Shown piece by piece: positions 1-9,000 of a stretch of DNA of 37,989 nt. The notes under the pieces were generated by a model. It saw only the letters and a program-made list of their open reading frames with translations. It did no database searches and was not told where the DNA came from. The stretch is taken from assembly GCA_009782435.1 (NCBI GenBank), contig WRJA01000015.1:1-37989 (forward strand), in the 5' to 3' direction. The stretch is from Oscillospiraceae bacterium (GTDB taxonomy: Bacteria; Bacillota; Clostridia; Oscillospirales; Oscillospiraceae). A program made the translations under genes and the position numbers. Numbering within the stretch: position 1 is the first letter of the stretch; each line of letters begins with the position of its first letter.

Positions 1-660
1 GTCGTGGCTGATATAAGCCGGTACAAAACATTCAGTGATACAACCGAGTTCTCGGGCGACGCATACGAGGTTCTGAACAACAACTACACGAATTCCATCG
101 TTACGGATGAGGGTATAGAGTGGATAATCAACACAGACACCAAATTCGTGCAGATAGACCTCAAAGTGACCCATCCGGCTCAGCGCCAGCTCTTTGACCA
201 CGCCAGCACGAACAACGCGCGTCCGGGAGACGAAGTCGTTGTAGTGCCGAAGGGCACTACCGGCAACGACGCCCGCACAGCCAAGGAAGTGTACATCATT
301 GTCAGGCCGGGTGCGGCTGCGGACAGCACCGACGCGACACTCGCCAGCTACACTCTCAGCGGAATTACATCCGGCACTCTCGGAACTCCGGCGGCAACGT
401 GGGGAGCTGTCACAGTGCCCGGAGCGATCACATTGCAAACCGTGTCACCGGCGACTTCTGTTGCGATTGTCACTACAACGAACGATTCCGGCGCCACGGT
501 GAGATGGGCCTACACACCGGATGGCATTACTGCACCGATCTTCGGAACAGTAACCCCCATAGCTTCGATTGCCAATAACGGGTTCGTGTACATCGAAGTC
601 ACTGCGGAGGACGGAGCGACCACATTGATCTACAAAATACAAGTTACCGTCGCGCCGTAA
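1..660 (+). CDS. Surface-type protein, C-terminal part (cadherin-like beta-sandwich domain)
   Basis: The reading frame is open from the first base of the window, so the protein probably begins upstream; the GTG at 4 has no visible ribosome site. About the last 110 residues, starting at the DATLASYTLSG stretch, resemble the cadherin-like beta-sandwich repeats common in large secreted and S-layer-associated proteins of Clostridia: Thr/Val/Ala-rich, few charges, no Cys, and a closing VYIEVTAEDGATTLIYKIQV strand pattern. The segment before it (about residues 1-105) also looks like an extracellular beta-rich domain. There is no membrane segment and no C-terminal sorting signal, so attachment, if any, must be encoded upstream. 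The gene ends 35 bases before a strong hairpin terminator. The domain assignment is from pattern recognition only. Confidence 0.6.
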   Translation, partial: VVADISRYKTFSDTTEFSGDAYEVLNNNYTNSIVTDEGIEWIINTDTKFVQIDLKVTHPAQRQLFDHASTNNARPGDEVVVVPKGTTGNDARTAKEVYIIVRPGAAADSTDATLASYTLSGITSGTLGTPAATWGAVTVPGAITLQTVSPATSVAIVTTTNDSGATVRWAYTPDGITAPIFGTVTPIASIANNGFVYIEVTAEDGATTLIYKIQVTVAP

Positions 661-695
661 CCGAACCGCACCGGCATAAACCTAACCAACAGCAA

Positions 696-728
696 ACACA
701 AGGCCCGGGGTTTCCCCGGGCCTTGTGT
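696..728 (+). terminator. Perfect 15-bp hairpin terminator
   Basis: A 15-bp perfect GC-rich stem (696-710 with 714-728) has a TTT loop and lies just after the first gene. The T tract after the stem is weak. It separates the surface-protein gene from the pot operon promoter. Confidence 0.8.
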
Positions 729-796
729 CTTCGGAGCCGACAGGGGCTGTAAGGCTGTCGTCTGCACTCTTAATTCTCCGATCATGACTTTTTGCA

Positions 797-825
797 TTGA
801 CAATTATACGGTATGATTATATATT
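797..825 (+). promoter_or_regulatory. Sigma-A promoter of the pot operon
   Basis: A consensus -35 TTGACA (797-802) is followed by a 17-bp spacer and -10 TATATT (820-825). This is the best-matching promoter in the window and lies about 45 bases upstream of the potA start. Confidence 0.8.
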
Positions 826-872
826 AAGTAACGGCGCTTTGCGCTGAGAACCGGTCAAAGAGGGGGAGGATA

Positions 873-2003
873 ATGTCCAAAGAATTGATTCGCCTTGTCA
901 ACTGCCGGGTGGAGCTTGACGGCGAGATCATTTTGAATTCTGTAAACTTGGGATTTAACGATAAAGAATTTCTGACACTGCTCGGACCGTCCGGTTGCGG
1001 GAAGACCACCACGCTCAGAATCTTGGGTGGTTTTATTAAACCCACGTCGGGCGATGTTTTGTTTGACGGCGAGAGGATAAACGATCTGCCGCCGAACAAA
1101 CGCAAGGTCAACACCGTTTTTCAGAAATACGCTTTGTTCACCCATCTCAATGTGTTTGAGAACGTGGCTTTCGGGCTGCGTATCGCGGGGGTCACGGAGA
1201 CGGAGATCAAAAGGCGCGTCGGGGAAGCCTTGGAGCTTGTGGCGCTCTGCGGATACGACAAGCGCAACGTCTCGCGGCTCTCGGGCGGCCAGCAGCAGCG
1301 CGTTGCCATAGCGAGGGCCGTTGTGAACCGTCCGCGCGTTTTATTGTTGGACGAGCCTTTGGGCGCTCTCGATTTGAAGCTGCGCAAGGATATGCAAAGA
1401 GAGCTGAAACAAATACAAAAACAAGTGGGCATCACTTTCATATATGTCACGCACGATCAGGAAGAAGCGCTTACCATGTCCGATACGGTAGTCGTCATGA
1501 ACAAGGGCGAGATACAGCAGACCGGGACCCCGACAGATATCTATAACGAGCCGATAAACGCGTTTGTGGCGGATTTTATCGGCGAGAGCAATATAATAGA
1601 CGGAATCATGGCGGCCGATAACCGCGTTATCATCTGCGGGCGCAGGTTCCACTGCCTTGACAGGGGTTTTGCCCCCAACGAGCCTGTGGACGTCGTGATA
1701 CGCCCCGAGGATATCGACATAGTGCCCGCCAAAGAAGGGCAGATCACCGGCATCGTTTCGGACGTCATATTCAAAGGCGTACACTATGACACCATTGTTG
1801 ATTTTCAGGGTTTCAAATGGCTCATACAGACGACTGATTATTCACCCGCCGGAACAAGAATAGGCGTCAAAATTGACCCGGACGGTTTCCATATCATGAA
1901 AAAGAGCGCGTATTCCGGGGCTTTCGGGGATTACAGCTCATACTCGGCGGAATATGACGAGTTGTCGGCCGACCCTTTTGAGGAGGGGCGGGAAGATGAA
2001 TAA
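873..2003 (+). CDS. potA: Spermidine/putrescine ABC transporter, ATP-binding protein PotA
   Basis: This is the cytoplasmic ATPase that powers polyamine import through PotBC. The 376 residues fit the family. Visible motifs are Walker A GPSGCGKTT (residues 38-46), the ABC signature LSGGQQQR (136-143), Walker B ending in D160-E161, and a switch His in the THDQEEAL stretch; a TOBE-like regulatory region follows from about residue 240. The ATG at 873 sits 3 bases after the strong AGGGGGAGG site. The gene is first in a four-gene operon and its end overlaps potB by 8 bases. The polyamine assignment rests on the operon order and on PotD, because PotA-type ATPases alone cannot be told from other importer ATPases. 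Confidence 0.93.
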   Translation: MSKELIRLVNCRVELDGEIILNSVNLGFNDKEFLTLLGPSGCGKTTTLRILGGFIKPTSGDVLFDGERINDLPPNKRKVNTVFQKYALFTHLNVFENVAFGLRIAGVTETEIKRRVGEALELVALCGYDKRNVSRLSGGQQQRVAIARAVVNRPRVLLLDEPLGALDLKLRKDMQRELKQIQKQVGITFIYVTHDQEEALTMSDTVVVMNKGEIQQTGTPTDIYNEPINAFVADFIGESNIIDGIMAADNRVIICGRRFHCLDRGFAPNEPVDVVIRPEDIDIVPAKEGQITGIVSDVIFKGVHYDTIVDFQGFKWLIQTTDYSPAGTRIGVKIDPDGFHIMKKSAYSGAFGDYSSYSAEYDELSADPFEEGREDE

Positions 2004-2886
2004 GAATACGGCCGCTCTGCCGGCATACCCTTATGTACTGTGGATGGCGCTTTTCGTGGTCGCTCCCATAATACTGATTGTGGTATACGCTTTTACAAAT
2101 TCAGCCGGCGGCGTCACGCTCGGCAATTTTTCCGCGATGCTGTCCTATGCCGGCGTTTTCGGGCGCTCGCTCCGCATCGCGCTGACGGCAACGGTGATCT
2201 GTTTTGTAATCGGCTATCCCGTCGCATATTACCTCAGCAAGGCCGGACCCGTCATATCGCGCATATCCGTGGCGCTGATAATGCTGCCGATGTGGATCAA
2301 CTTTCTGCTGCGTACATACGCTTGGATGTCGATACTCGAAAACACGGGGCTGATCAACCAAGCTCTCAGGGCGATCGGCGTGTTTTCCGCAGTAAACGGC
2401 GTAAACGGTTTTTTAAACGGCGTATTCGGCCTTGACCTGAAAACGAACATCGAGTTTTTTCGCATGATAAACACTTCGGGCGCGGTCGTTCTCGGCATGG
2501 TATACAACTATCTTCCGTTTATGATACTGCCGATACACTCCGTGATAATAAAAATAGACCAAAGCGTGGTGGAAGCCGCTTTGGACCTCGGGGCAAGCCC
2601 TGCAAAGGTATTTTCAAAAGTGATTTTCCCTCTGAGCCTGCCGGGCGTCATATCGGGCATTACCATGGTGTTTGTGCCGAGCATTTCCACTTTTATCATT
2701 TCAAAGCTGCTCGGCGGCGGCACGTCGCTTTTACTCGGCGATCTGATCGAGATGCAGTTTCTCGGAAACGCCTATAATCCGCATCTCGGTTCAGCCATAT
2801 CTCTCGTCATGATGGTCATCGTTGTTTTGTGCATGACTGTAATGAGCAGGTTCGGAGAAGGCGAAGACCGGGCGGTGATAATGTGA
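1996..2886 (+). CDS. potB: Spermidine/putrescine ABC transporter permease PotB
   Basis: This is one of the two membrane subunits of the polyamine importer. The 296 residues contain about six hydrophobic segments and the binding-protein-dependent permease loop (the EAALDLGASPAKVFSKVIFP stretch) that contacts PotA. I choose the ATG at 1996 because AGGAGGGG lies just upstream; a longer in-frame start at 1954 lies deep inside potA and adds an Arg-rich, non-hydrophobic leader. The overlap with the potA stop (ATGAATAA) suggests translational coupling. It is followed immediately by potC. Confidence 0.92.
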   Translation: MNKNTAALPAYPYVLWMALFVVAPIILIVVYAFTNSAGGVTLGNFSAMLSYAGVFGRSLRIALTATVICFVIGYPVAYYLSKAGPVISRISVALIMLPMWINFLLRTYAWMSILENTGLINQALRAIGVFSAVNGVNGFLNGVFGLDLKTNIEFFRMINTSGAVVLGMVYNYLPFMILPIHSVIIKIDQSVVEAALDLGASPAKVFSKVIFPLSLPGVISGITMVFVPSISTFIISKLLGGGTSLLLGDLIEMQFLGNAYNPHLGSAISLVMMVIVVLCMTVMSRFGEGEDRAVIM

Positions 2887-3704
2887 GCGGGCGAAAAACC
2901 GGCGTAGGCGGCAGGGCGCTTGTGATCTTGACTTTCATTTTCTTATATCTGCCGATCATCATACTTATTATTTTTTCTTTCAACAGCACAAAGAGCCGCA
3001 GCGTATGGTCGGGCTTCACCTTGGAATGGTACGAAAAGCTGTTTTCAAACGAGCTGATTTTGAGTTCGCTGTACACCACGCTTGCGGTTTCGGCTCTCGC
3101 CGCCGCTTTTTCCGCGGTTTTCGGGACTTTCGCGGCCATTGGATTTTTTAATATGAAAAGAAGGCTGCGGACCCCCATGCTTACCGTGAACAATATCCCC
3201 GTTATCAACGCGGATATAATAACAGGCGTTTCGCTGAGCTTGCTGTTTGTGTTCGCCGGATCGATATTTAAGTTTAATTTGGGCTTCGGTACCCTTTTGA
3301 TCGCCCACATAAGCTTTAATATACCGTATGTGATACTCTCGGTCATGCCGAAGCTCTACAGGCTCGACAGAAACCTTATCGAGGCCGCGCGGGACCTCGG
3401 CTGTACTTGGTTTCGCGGGTTTATAAAAGTGATCGTCCCGGAAATCATGCCCGGAATAATAAACGGACTGATAATCGCTTTTACAATGTCGATAGACGAC
3501 TTTGTAATAAGCTATTTCACGGCGGGCAGCAGGGTGCAGACTCTTTCCATGACGATATACGCCATGACCCGAAAGCGGGTGAGCCCGGAAATAAACGCCG
3601 TGTCCACGCTTCTGTTCGCGACGGTGCTGACGCTTTTGGTCATAATAAACATAAGGGAGATCAGACAGGAAAAACACGGAAAAAAAACAGAAAAGGAGAC
3701 CTGA
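2883..3704 (+). CDS. potC: Spermidine/putrescine ABC transporter permease PotC
   Basis: This is the second membrane subunit of the importer, 273 residues, with about six membrane segments and the permease signature loop EAARDLGCTWFRGFIKVIVP. The stretch SIDDFVISYF before the last helices is typical of PotC. The chosen start is the GTG at 2883, which overlaps the potB stop TGA by two bases. A longer in-frame ATG at 2829 would add an Arg-rich segment inside potB and is unlikely. The stop is followed after one base by the TTG start of potD. Confidence 0.92.
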   Translation: MSGRKTGVGGRALVILTFIFLYLPIIILIIFSFNSTKSRSVWSGFTLEWYEKLFSNELILSSLYTTLAVSALAAAFSAVFGTFAAIGFFNMKRRLRTPMLTVNNIPVINADIITGVSLSLLFVFAGSIFKFNLGFGTLLIAHISFNIPYVILSVMPKLYRLDRNLIEAARDLGCTWFRGFIKVIVPEIMPGIINGLIIAFTMSIDDFVISYFTAGSRVQTLSMTIYAMTRKRVSPEINAVSTLLFATVLTLLVIINIREIRQEKHGKKTEKET

Positions 3705-3705
3705 A

Positions 3706-4761
3706 TTGAAAAGAATAATCACTTTGATATCACTGTCGGCATTCCTCTTTGCCGTCTTAGTCGGCTGCGGCCGATCCGGAGCAAAACCGCCCGCAAACGC
3801 CGGCGTTGTTAATGTGTATAACTGGGGCGAATATATAGACACCGATTTGCTTACCCAATTTAAGGCCGAGACCGGAATAACGGTCAACTACCGCACATTT
3901 GAGAGCAATGAGCAGTTGTACTCCGTTCTCAAACAGGGCGGCGTTTCCTACGACGTCATCATCCCGTCGGACTATATGATAAGCCGCCTTATTTCAGAGG
4001 ATATGCTGGAAAAAATCAATTTCGACAACATTCCCAATCTGTCTCTCATCGACGAGGATCTTCGCTTCATCGATTATGACCCCACGGGAGAATACAGCGT
4101 TCCGTATACTTGGGGGACCGTCGGCATTATCTGGAACGAATCGATGATAGCCGACGAGATCACAAGTTGGAGCGCCTTGTTTGACGAGAGATATTCCGGA
4201 ATGATTCTTATGATAGACAATTCCCGCGACGCTTTCGGAATCGCTTTAAAGTACTTGGGTCATTCGCAGAACACGACGAACGAGGCGGAGCTGTATGAGG
4301 CGTTTGACTTGCTGGCGGCCCAAAAACCTCTGCTGCAGCAATATGTCATGGACGCCGTATATGACAAGCTCGAAAGCGCCGAGGCATCTGTCGGGGTCTA
4401 TTACGCCGGAGACTATCTGACTATGCTGGAGAGCAATCCGGACCTGAGATTTGTTATCCCGAAGGAAGGCTCGAATAAATTCATCGACTGCATGTGCATA
4501 CTGAAGGGCGCCGAGAACAGAGAAAACGCGGAGGCTTTTATCAATTTCATGTGTTCGACGGACGCCTCTCTCGCAAACGCCGAATACATAGGCTATACCA
4601 GCCCGAACACGGAGGTCCGGGACATAATAGAGCTTGACGATCTGTCCCGGGAAATAATGTATCCGTCCCGGGAGATAACAGACCGCTGCGAGTTTTTCAT
4701 AAATCTTCCGCCTGAAACGCTTTCGCTGTTAGACGAGCTGTGGACGAGGCTCAAAGCTTAA
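3706..4761 (+). CDS. potD: Polyamine-binding lipoprotein PotD
   Basis: This is the extracellular solute-binding protein that delivers spermidine or putrescine to PotBC. It has 351 residues, starting at a TTG preceded by AAAAGGAGA. The N-terminus is a lipoprotein signal peptide with lipobox LVGC (Cys21), as expected for a Gram-positive cell where the binding protein must be anchored. The mature start contains the PotD-type VYNWGEYID stretch (Trp40), and acidic/aromatic positions follow the family pattern, for instance YDVIIPSDYMI. The gene closes the pot operon; the DUF5693 gene begins 30 bases later without an obvious terminator between them. Spermidine versus putrescine preference cannot be read from the sequence. 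Confidence 0.92.
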   Translation: MKRIITLISLSAFLFAVLVGCGRSGAKPPANAGVVNVYNWGEYIDTDLLTQFKAETGITVNYRTFESNEQLYSVLKQGGVSYDVIIPSDYMISRLISEDMLEKINFDNIPNLSLIDEDLRFIDYDPTGEYSVPYTWGTVGIIWNESMIADEITSWSALFDERYSGMILMIDNSRDAFGIALKYLGHSQNTTNEAELYEAFDLLAAQKPLLQQYVMDAVYDKLESAEASVGVYYAGDYLTMLESNPDLRFVIPKEGSNKFIDCMCILKGAENRENAEAFINFMCSTDASLANAEYIGYTSPNTEVRDIIELDDLSREIMYPSREITDRCEFFINLPPETLSLLDELWTRLKA

Positions 4762-4791
4762 GATGGGAGAGACCGGCGGGATGTCACGGAT

Positions 4792-6333
4792 ATGAAAAAA
4801 AAATCGGGCAAAAATGAATTAAGACCGCTGCTTGCCGTTTTGCTTGCCGGAACGGTGTGCGCTCTTGCGCTTTGTTCTGTCCGGATCCGAATCGAATCGC
4901 GCAATACCAACGCGATCGTCGTCATGCCGGAAGCGAGTTTGGAGCTCATTGAAGGTGAATTGCCGCTCGTCATACCTTTCGTGCCCGGGAAAACAATTCC
5001 CGGACCGGAGCTGTGGCTCGGCGCCGGTCATACTTTTGCATACGCAGACGGAGTTACGGCAGGTCTTGTCGAGGATGAAAACCAATACAGCCACATACCC
5101 ATAGACGGATTTGTCCCCTACAATTTCCCGGCGCCCTCATTCAATATTCCCGTGCCCTTGGTGCGCGTTTTCAGGCTTATCCCGGAATACGCGGCCCGAT
5201 ACGCCGTTTTGGGCTATGACGGGGCCCGGGAGATCGAAAACATCCTCTGCAGGGCGATCACCGATCGAAATATCAGAGTCATTTGGCTGGAGCCCTTTGT
5301 CGATTCCCGTACAGGTGAGGTCATAACCGACGCTGAGGTCTATAACGAGACCCTGCAAAACCTCTCCGCTCGGATCGCGGCGCAGGGACTGACGCTCGGC
5401 GGCGGATTTTCCGTTTTCCCGGATCATACGCCGAATACGGTTTTACTCATCGGCTGCGGCTTCGGTATTGTCGCGGCCGGGCTTTTTTTGCTGCGCAGCT
5501 TATTAAAACCCGGGAAAAAACAAGAGATGTTTTTATTATGCCTCCTGTCGGCAGTCGTCGCGGTCATGCTTTTGACAGCGCCCGGATCAGGCGTTCGGGT
5601 TTTGTCGCTTCTTTCTTCCGTAATATTTCCCTGCCTTGCTTTTTGGCATTTGTCCCGGCAATTCGCTCCTGTGTGCGGCATGAGCGCAGGGAGAGTTTGT
5701 CTGCGCTTTGCGGCGGCCTTGTCGGCGGCGATAGGGATATGCCTTCTCGGAGGGCTTTACGTGGCGGCGCTGCAGTCGTCGACCCGGTATCTGCTCGCGA
5801 TCGACAATTTTCGCGGAGTTAAACTCAGCCAGTTTGCCCCGGTGCTGTACGCCGCCCTTATCCTGTATCTCAAGATTTACAAAAAGGAAGGCGTTTTGCG
5901 GATAATAAAAGATAAAAAATATGTCGCCCTTTTCTTCGTTATTGCGCTGTGCGCCGGAATCGCGTATTTTATTATCCGCACGGGAGACGGCATGGTCGGC
6001 GTCGGCCTTTTGGAGCAGCGGTTTCGTAATTGGCTTGAGTATGTATTGCCGGCAAGGCCCAGAACAACGGAGTTTCTTGTCTCATGGCCCTGCTTTGCCG
6101 TCGCGTTCGTTTTGTTTTTGCGCCGCCGCGGCGACTTTGCTTGGCCGTTTGCAGTTTTGATCTCTCCCGGAACGGCGTCTGTCGTCAATACCTTTTGCCA
6201 TTCGCGCGCCCCGGTTTTGCTCTCATTGGTAAGGACCGTTACGGGCGCCGTCATCGGGCTCGTTATCGGAATGGCGATTGTATTCATCTTCGCGCGAAAA
6301 ACAGATGAAATAAAACTCCCTCCCGGCCGATAA
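4792..6333 (+). CDS. DUF5693 family multi-pass membrane protein
   Basis: The protein has 513 residues. One N-terminal membrane segment (about 10-32) is followed by an outside domain of roughly 180 residues and then about eight to ten membrane helices to the C-terminus. The stretch RNIRVIWLEPF before the helical part resembles the conserved R-x-(I/L)-x-PF motif I associate with DUF5693. In other Clostridia this family is often encoded beside csaB, the pyruvyl transferase that modifies the wall polymer bound by SLH domains (family knowledge, not visible here). No csaB lies in this window, but an SLH protein gene is the convergent neighbour. The ribosome site is poor, so translation may depend on the upstream pot genes. 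The biochemical role is unknown. Confidence 0.6.
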   Translation: MKKKSGKNELRPLLAVLLAGTVCALALCSVRIRIESRNTNAIVVMPEASLELIEGELPLVIPFVPGKTIPGPELWLGAGHTFAYADGVTAGLVEDENQYSHIPIDGFVPYNFPAPSFNIPVPLVRVFRLIPEYAARYAVLGYDGAREIENILCRAITDRNIRVIWLEPFVDSRTGEVITDAEVYNETLQNLSARIAAQGLTLGGGFSVFPDHTPNTVLLIGCGFGIVAAGLFLLRSLLKPGKKQEMFLLCLLSAVVAVMLLTAPGSGVRVLSLLSSVIFPCLAFWHLSRQFAPVCGMSAGRVCLRFAAALSAAIGICLLGGLYVAALQSSTRYLLAIDNFRGVKLSQFAPVLYAALILYLKIYKKEGVLRIIKDKKYVALFFVIALCAGIAYFIIRTGDGMVGVGLLEQRFRNWLEYVLPARPRTTEFLVSWPCFAVAFVLFLRRRGDFAWPFAVLISPGTASVVNTFCHSRAPVLLSLVRTVTGAVIGLVIGMAIVFIFARKTDEIKLPPGR

Positions 6334-6348
6334 CCGGATCATGTCGCG

Positions 6349-6396
6349 AAAAAACCTCCGGAGCCCGCTTTACCGAACGGGCTCCGGAGGTTTTTT
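6349..6396. terminator. Bidirectional 19-bp hairpin terminator
   Basis: A 19-bp perfect stem (6349-6367 with 6378-6396) begins with six A and ends with six T, so it can stop transcripts from both sides. It lies between the convergent DUF5693 and SLH-protein genes. Confidence 0.9.
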
Positions 6397-6406
6397 GTTT
6401 ATTTTT

Positions 6407-8926
6407 TTACTTATTGTCTTTCAAAAACTCGGTGTAATCCGGTACGATACAGCGCACGACATTGGCCAAAAACTGCGCCGCCTCGGCTCTGCTGAGGTAA
6501 GCTTCAGGGCGGAGACTGCCGTTTGACCCTTGTGCCAAACCGTTTCTCACGATCTCGGACACGGCCTTTAAGTATTCCGGCGCGACGCTTGAGGCGTCGC
6601 TGAATCCGGCTAATGCGTCCTCGTCGCCGTCACCCGGGAAAATGAGATAAAATCCGGTCAGGACCTCATAGGTTATCGCGAATATTTCCTGACGGTCGAT
6701 GGCCTCGTGCGGCTCAAAGAGCCCGTCGGAGTTTCCGCGGACAGCGCCCGAAGCGGCGGCCTTGCACACGCTCTCGTAATACCAGCTTCCCGGTTCGAGG
6801 TCGGGAAACGGCATCGGGTCATAGTCCGTCATGTTATAGTCCGTCATGCGCATCAGCATTGTCACGTACTGAGCGCGGGTGACATTGCTGTCGGGCGCGA
6901 ACAGGCCGTTTCCGACGCCGTTCATTATGCCGCGCGCCGCCATGAAAAGAGCCGCGTCCTGTGACCAATGACCGTTAATGTCGCCGAAGCTCACGGGATT
7001 TTGCTTAACGGCGTACCGGCCCTCGTCATTGACGAGAGCATAAACCAAACCGTCGCGGGCGACGCTGCGCGGAATGATCTTTTCGCCGCCGTCCGGAAGC
7101 TGTTTATACACTATAAGATCGGTTTCATTGCCGGCCCCTTGCTCGGGCACGCCGAGGATGAGCGGCGAATCGTAGACATACCAATCAAGAGAGCTGCCGT
7201 TTGAGGTGACGGAGAGTTTTATACTGCCTTTTTCCATCAGATATGAGATTATCGTGTCGGGCAGGAAAGTGAGTTCTTTCCCTCGTACCTCAACCGTGAC
7301 GCCGCCCTCGCCTTCATAGGACAAGGCGGCAAGCTCAAGCATGTTTTCGCTCGTGATGGCCATGAGGCCGAGGCTTTCGTTGTACACAAGCAAGGTCATG
7401 CCGAGATTTTCCATGAACCAGCTCAGCGGCACGTCGATTTGAAGCTTGTCCAAATCACCGGATACGAACAAGGTCATAACGCCGTTCACTGCGTTTTGTT
7501 TCATGGAGTCAAGGTCCTTCGGCGTCAGCGTGATCTTATCGGCCGGCGGCGGAGGGCCGGGCGGGGCCGGCGGGGGCAGAATGTCGCCTCCGGCCTTGAC
7601 GGTGAACGACAGGGGGATAACGAAATCTTCGAGCATTCCGAAACTGATTATGAGATTATCTTCATATATGCCCTTTTTAAGGCCTGTTACGGGTTTTACG
7701 CTGAATTTGAATTCGCCGCCGGCTGTCAGATCCTCTATCGGAACAGACTCTGCCTCGAAATCAAGTCCCGATTCCAAGCTCGCGTCAAATACGCCGGTAA
7801 TCGTACTTGCGCTGTTATTGGTTACGGTAAAGTCTTTTTTTACGGAAAGCGCGCTATAGCCCTCGCTCGCCGGCTTAAATATGCCGTCCGACGGATCAAT
7901 GCTGACCCCTATATATTCTGCCGAGAGATCGGTTCCGTCGCCGTTCAGCAAGAACACGCCCCCGTCTTCAGATAATATCGCATAATCTGTGAAGCCATCG
8001 AAATTCAGCGCCCCGATTCTGATCAAGGTGATCGTTTCGCCCGGGGCCAAGCCGTTCGTTCCCGTGATCTTGATATCCGCCAAAGGGAGATCACCGCCGA
8101 TGACGGTCAGCAGGACGCCGTCGCTGCCGACTCCGCTGATATCAAACTCGTATGTACCGATTTCGACCGATGAATTGGGGCGAAGGCAAAACTCATACCC
8201 TTTTTTCACGATAAGCGTTTTGGCAATCAGCTCGGATTTGCCCGGGTTCGTAGGTGAGATGTAACCATATCCCAAAAAGATTTTTTCAGCGTCCAGCTTT
8301 GAGGCGTCGAATTTCGCATTGCCTCCTTCACCTGCCCACCCTACTCCGCCATTGCCGCCGTACACGGCAAGCAGGGGTAAAAAGGGCGCGTTGTCATTCG
8401 CCGCGACAGCCGCGTCGCCTCCGTTGCCGCCGATATCAGATTTGCCGGCATAGCCCTCTTGAACGGCAACGGACGTCAGCCAGGCGGGTTTTGAGCCGGA
8501 ATTCTTGGGGGCGACGCCGGTTACGCCGCTCGCGTTATCCACACCGCCGCCGTGGTCAACGGTACCCTTGCCGGGGCCTACGATGCCTGCGGCGCCTCCC
8601 ATGAATGCGCCTTCGCCGCCGCCTATACTTCCGCCTTGCTCCGGAACTGAGCCGTCGCCGCCTCCGCCGAATTCGTAATAGTCGGCGCCTCCGGCATATG
8701 AATATTGGACATAAGCGCCGCCTCCGCCGCCTCCGCCGCTGGAACCGGATTGGCCTCCCCCGCCGCCGCCGCCGATAATCAGAAGACCGTAATCGGGTAT
8801 TGACGGATCGACCGGCATCGCCTCAGCGGAGTTCGGCAAGCCGCCGGCGGCAAGCGCTGAGGCGACCAAAAAGGACAGAGCCGCGCGCCGCGCCTTGCTT
8901 GTTTTTCTTCTTGTTTCTCTGTTCAT
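6407..8926 (-). CDS. Secreted glycine-rich protein with three C-terminal SLH domains
   Basis: This 839-residue exported protein is probably held on the cell wall by its SLH domains. The order is: basic N-terminus and signal peptide (about 1-36, ending near AEA), a very glycine-rich region (about 50-210) with GGGGGGG runs, a beta-rich middle with an Ig-like segment (about 320-445), a proline-rich linker (about 447-465), another domain, then three SLH repeats from about residue 645 to the end. The SLH units show the expected FxDxxGHW-like openings and the GLF-P-x(3-4)-hRA/RQE signature. AAGGAGAAC precedes the ATG. The glycine-rich part could be structural or adhesive; I cannot assign a ligand. 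The gene appears monocistronic, with its own promoter and terminator. Confidence 0.85.
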   Translation of the reverse strand: MNRETRRKTSKARRAALSFLVASALAAGGLPNSAEAMPVDPSIPDYGLLIIGGGGGGGQSGSSGGGGGGGAYVQYSYAGGADYYEFGGGGDGSVPEQGGSIGGGEGAFMGGAAGIVGPGKGTVDHGGGVDNASGVTGVAPKNSGSKPAWLTSVAVQEGYAGKSDIGGNGGDAAVAANDNAPFLPLLAVYGGNGGVGWAGEGGNAKFDASKLDAEKIFLGYGYISPTNPGKSELIAKTLIVKKGYEFCLRPNSSVEIGTYEFDISGVGSDGVLLTVIGGDLPLADIKITGTNGLAPGETITLIRIGALNFDGFTDYAILSEDGGVFLLNGDGTDLSAEYIGVSIDPSDGIFKPASEGYSALSVKKDFTVTNNSASTITGVFDASLESGLDFEAESVPIEDLTAGGEFKFSVKPVTGLKKGIYEDNLIISFGMLEDFVIPLSFTVKAGGDILPPPAPPGPPPPADKITLTPKDLDSMKQNAVNGVMTLFVSGDLDKLQIDVPLSWFMENLGMTLLVYNESLGLMAITSENMLELAALSYEGEGGVTVEVRGKELTFLPDTIISYLMEKGSIKLSVTSNGSSLDWYVYDSPLILGVPEQGAGNETDLIVYKQLPDGGEKIIPRSVARDGLVYALVNDEGRYAVKQNPVSFGDINGHWSQDAALFMAARGIMNGVGNGLFAPDSNVTRAQYVTMLMRMTDYNMTDYDPMPFPDLEPGSWYYESVCKAAASGAVRGNSDGLFEPHEAIDRQEIFAITYEVLTGFYLIFPGDGDEDALAGFSDASSVAPEYLKAVSEIVRNGLAQGSNGSLRPEAYLSRAEAAQFLANVVRCIVPDYTEFLKDNK

Positions 8927-8971
8927 ATATGTTCTCCTTATATCAAACTCATTTTCACACTTACCGGCATC

Positions 8972-8977
8972 ATTATA
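8972..8977 (-). promoter_or_regulatory. Possible -10 element of the SLH-protein gene
   Basis: A perfect TATAAT (minus strand) lies about 45 bases upstream of the start. No good -35 is found at 16-18 bp, so the call rests on the -10 and its position. Confidence 0.4.
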
Positions 8978-9000
8978 CCGGATAGTTGTCGAAAATATAA

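Noticed and set aside
8380-8790. Repetitive GCC/CCG-rich stretch that looks like a tandem DNA repeat
   Set aside because: It is explained by the Gly-rich coding region of the SLH protein. No regular repeat unit is seen at the DNA level, and there is no CRISPR-like spacing.
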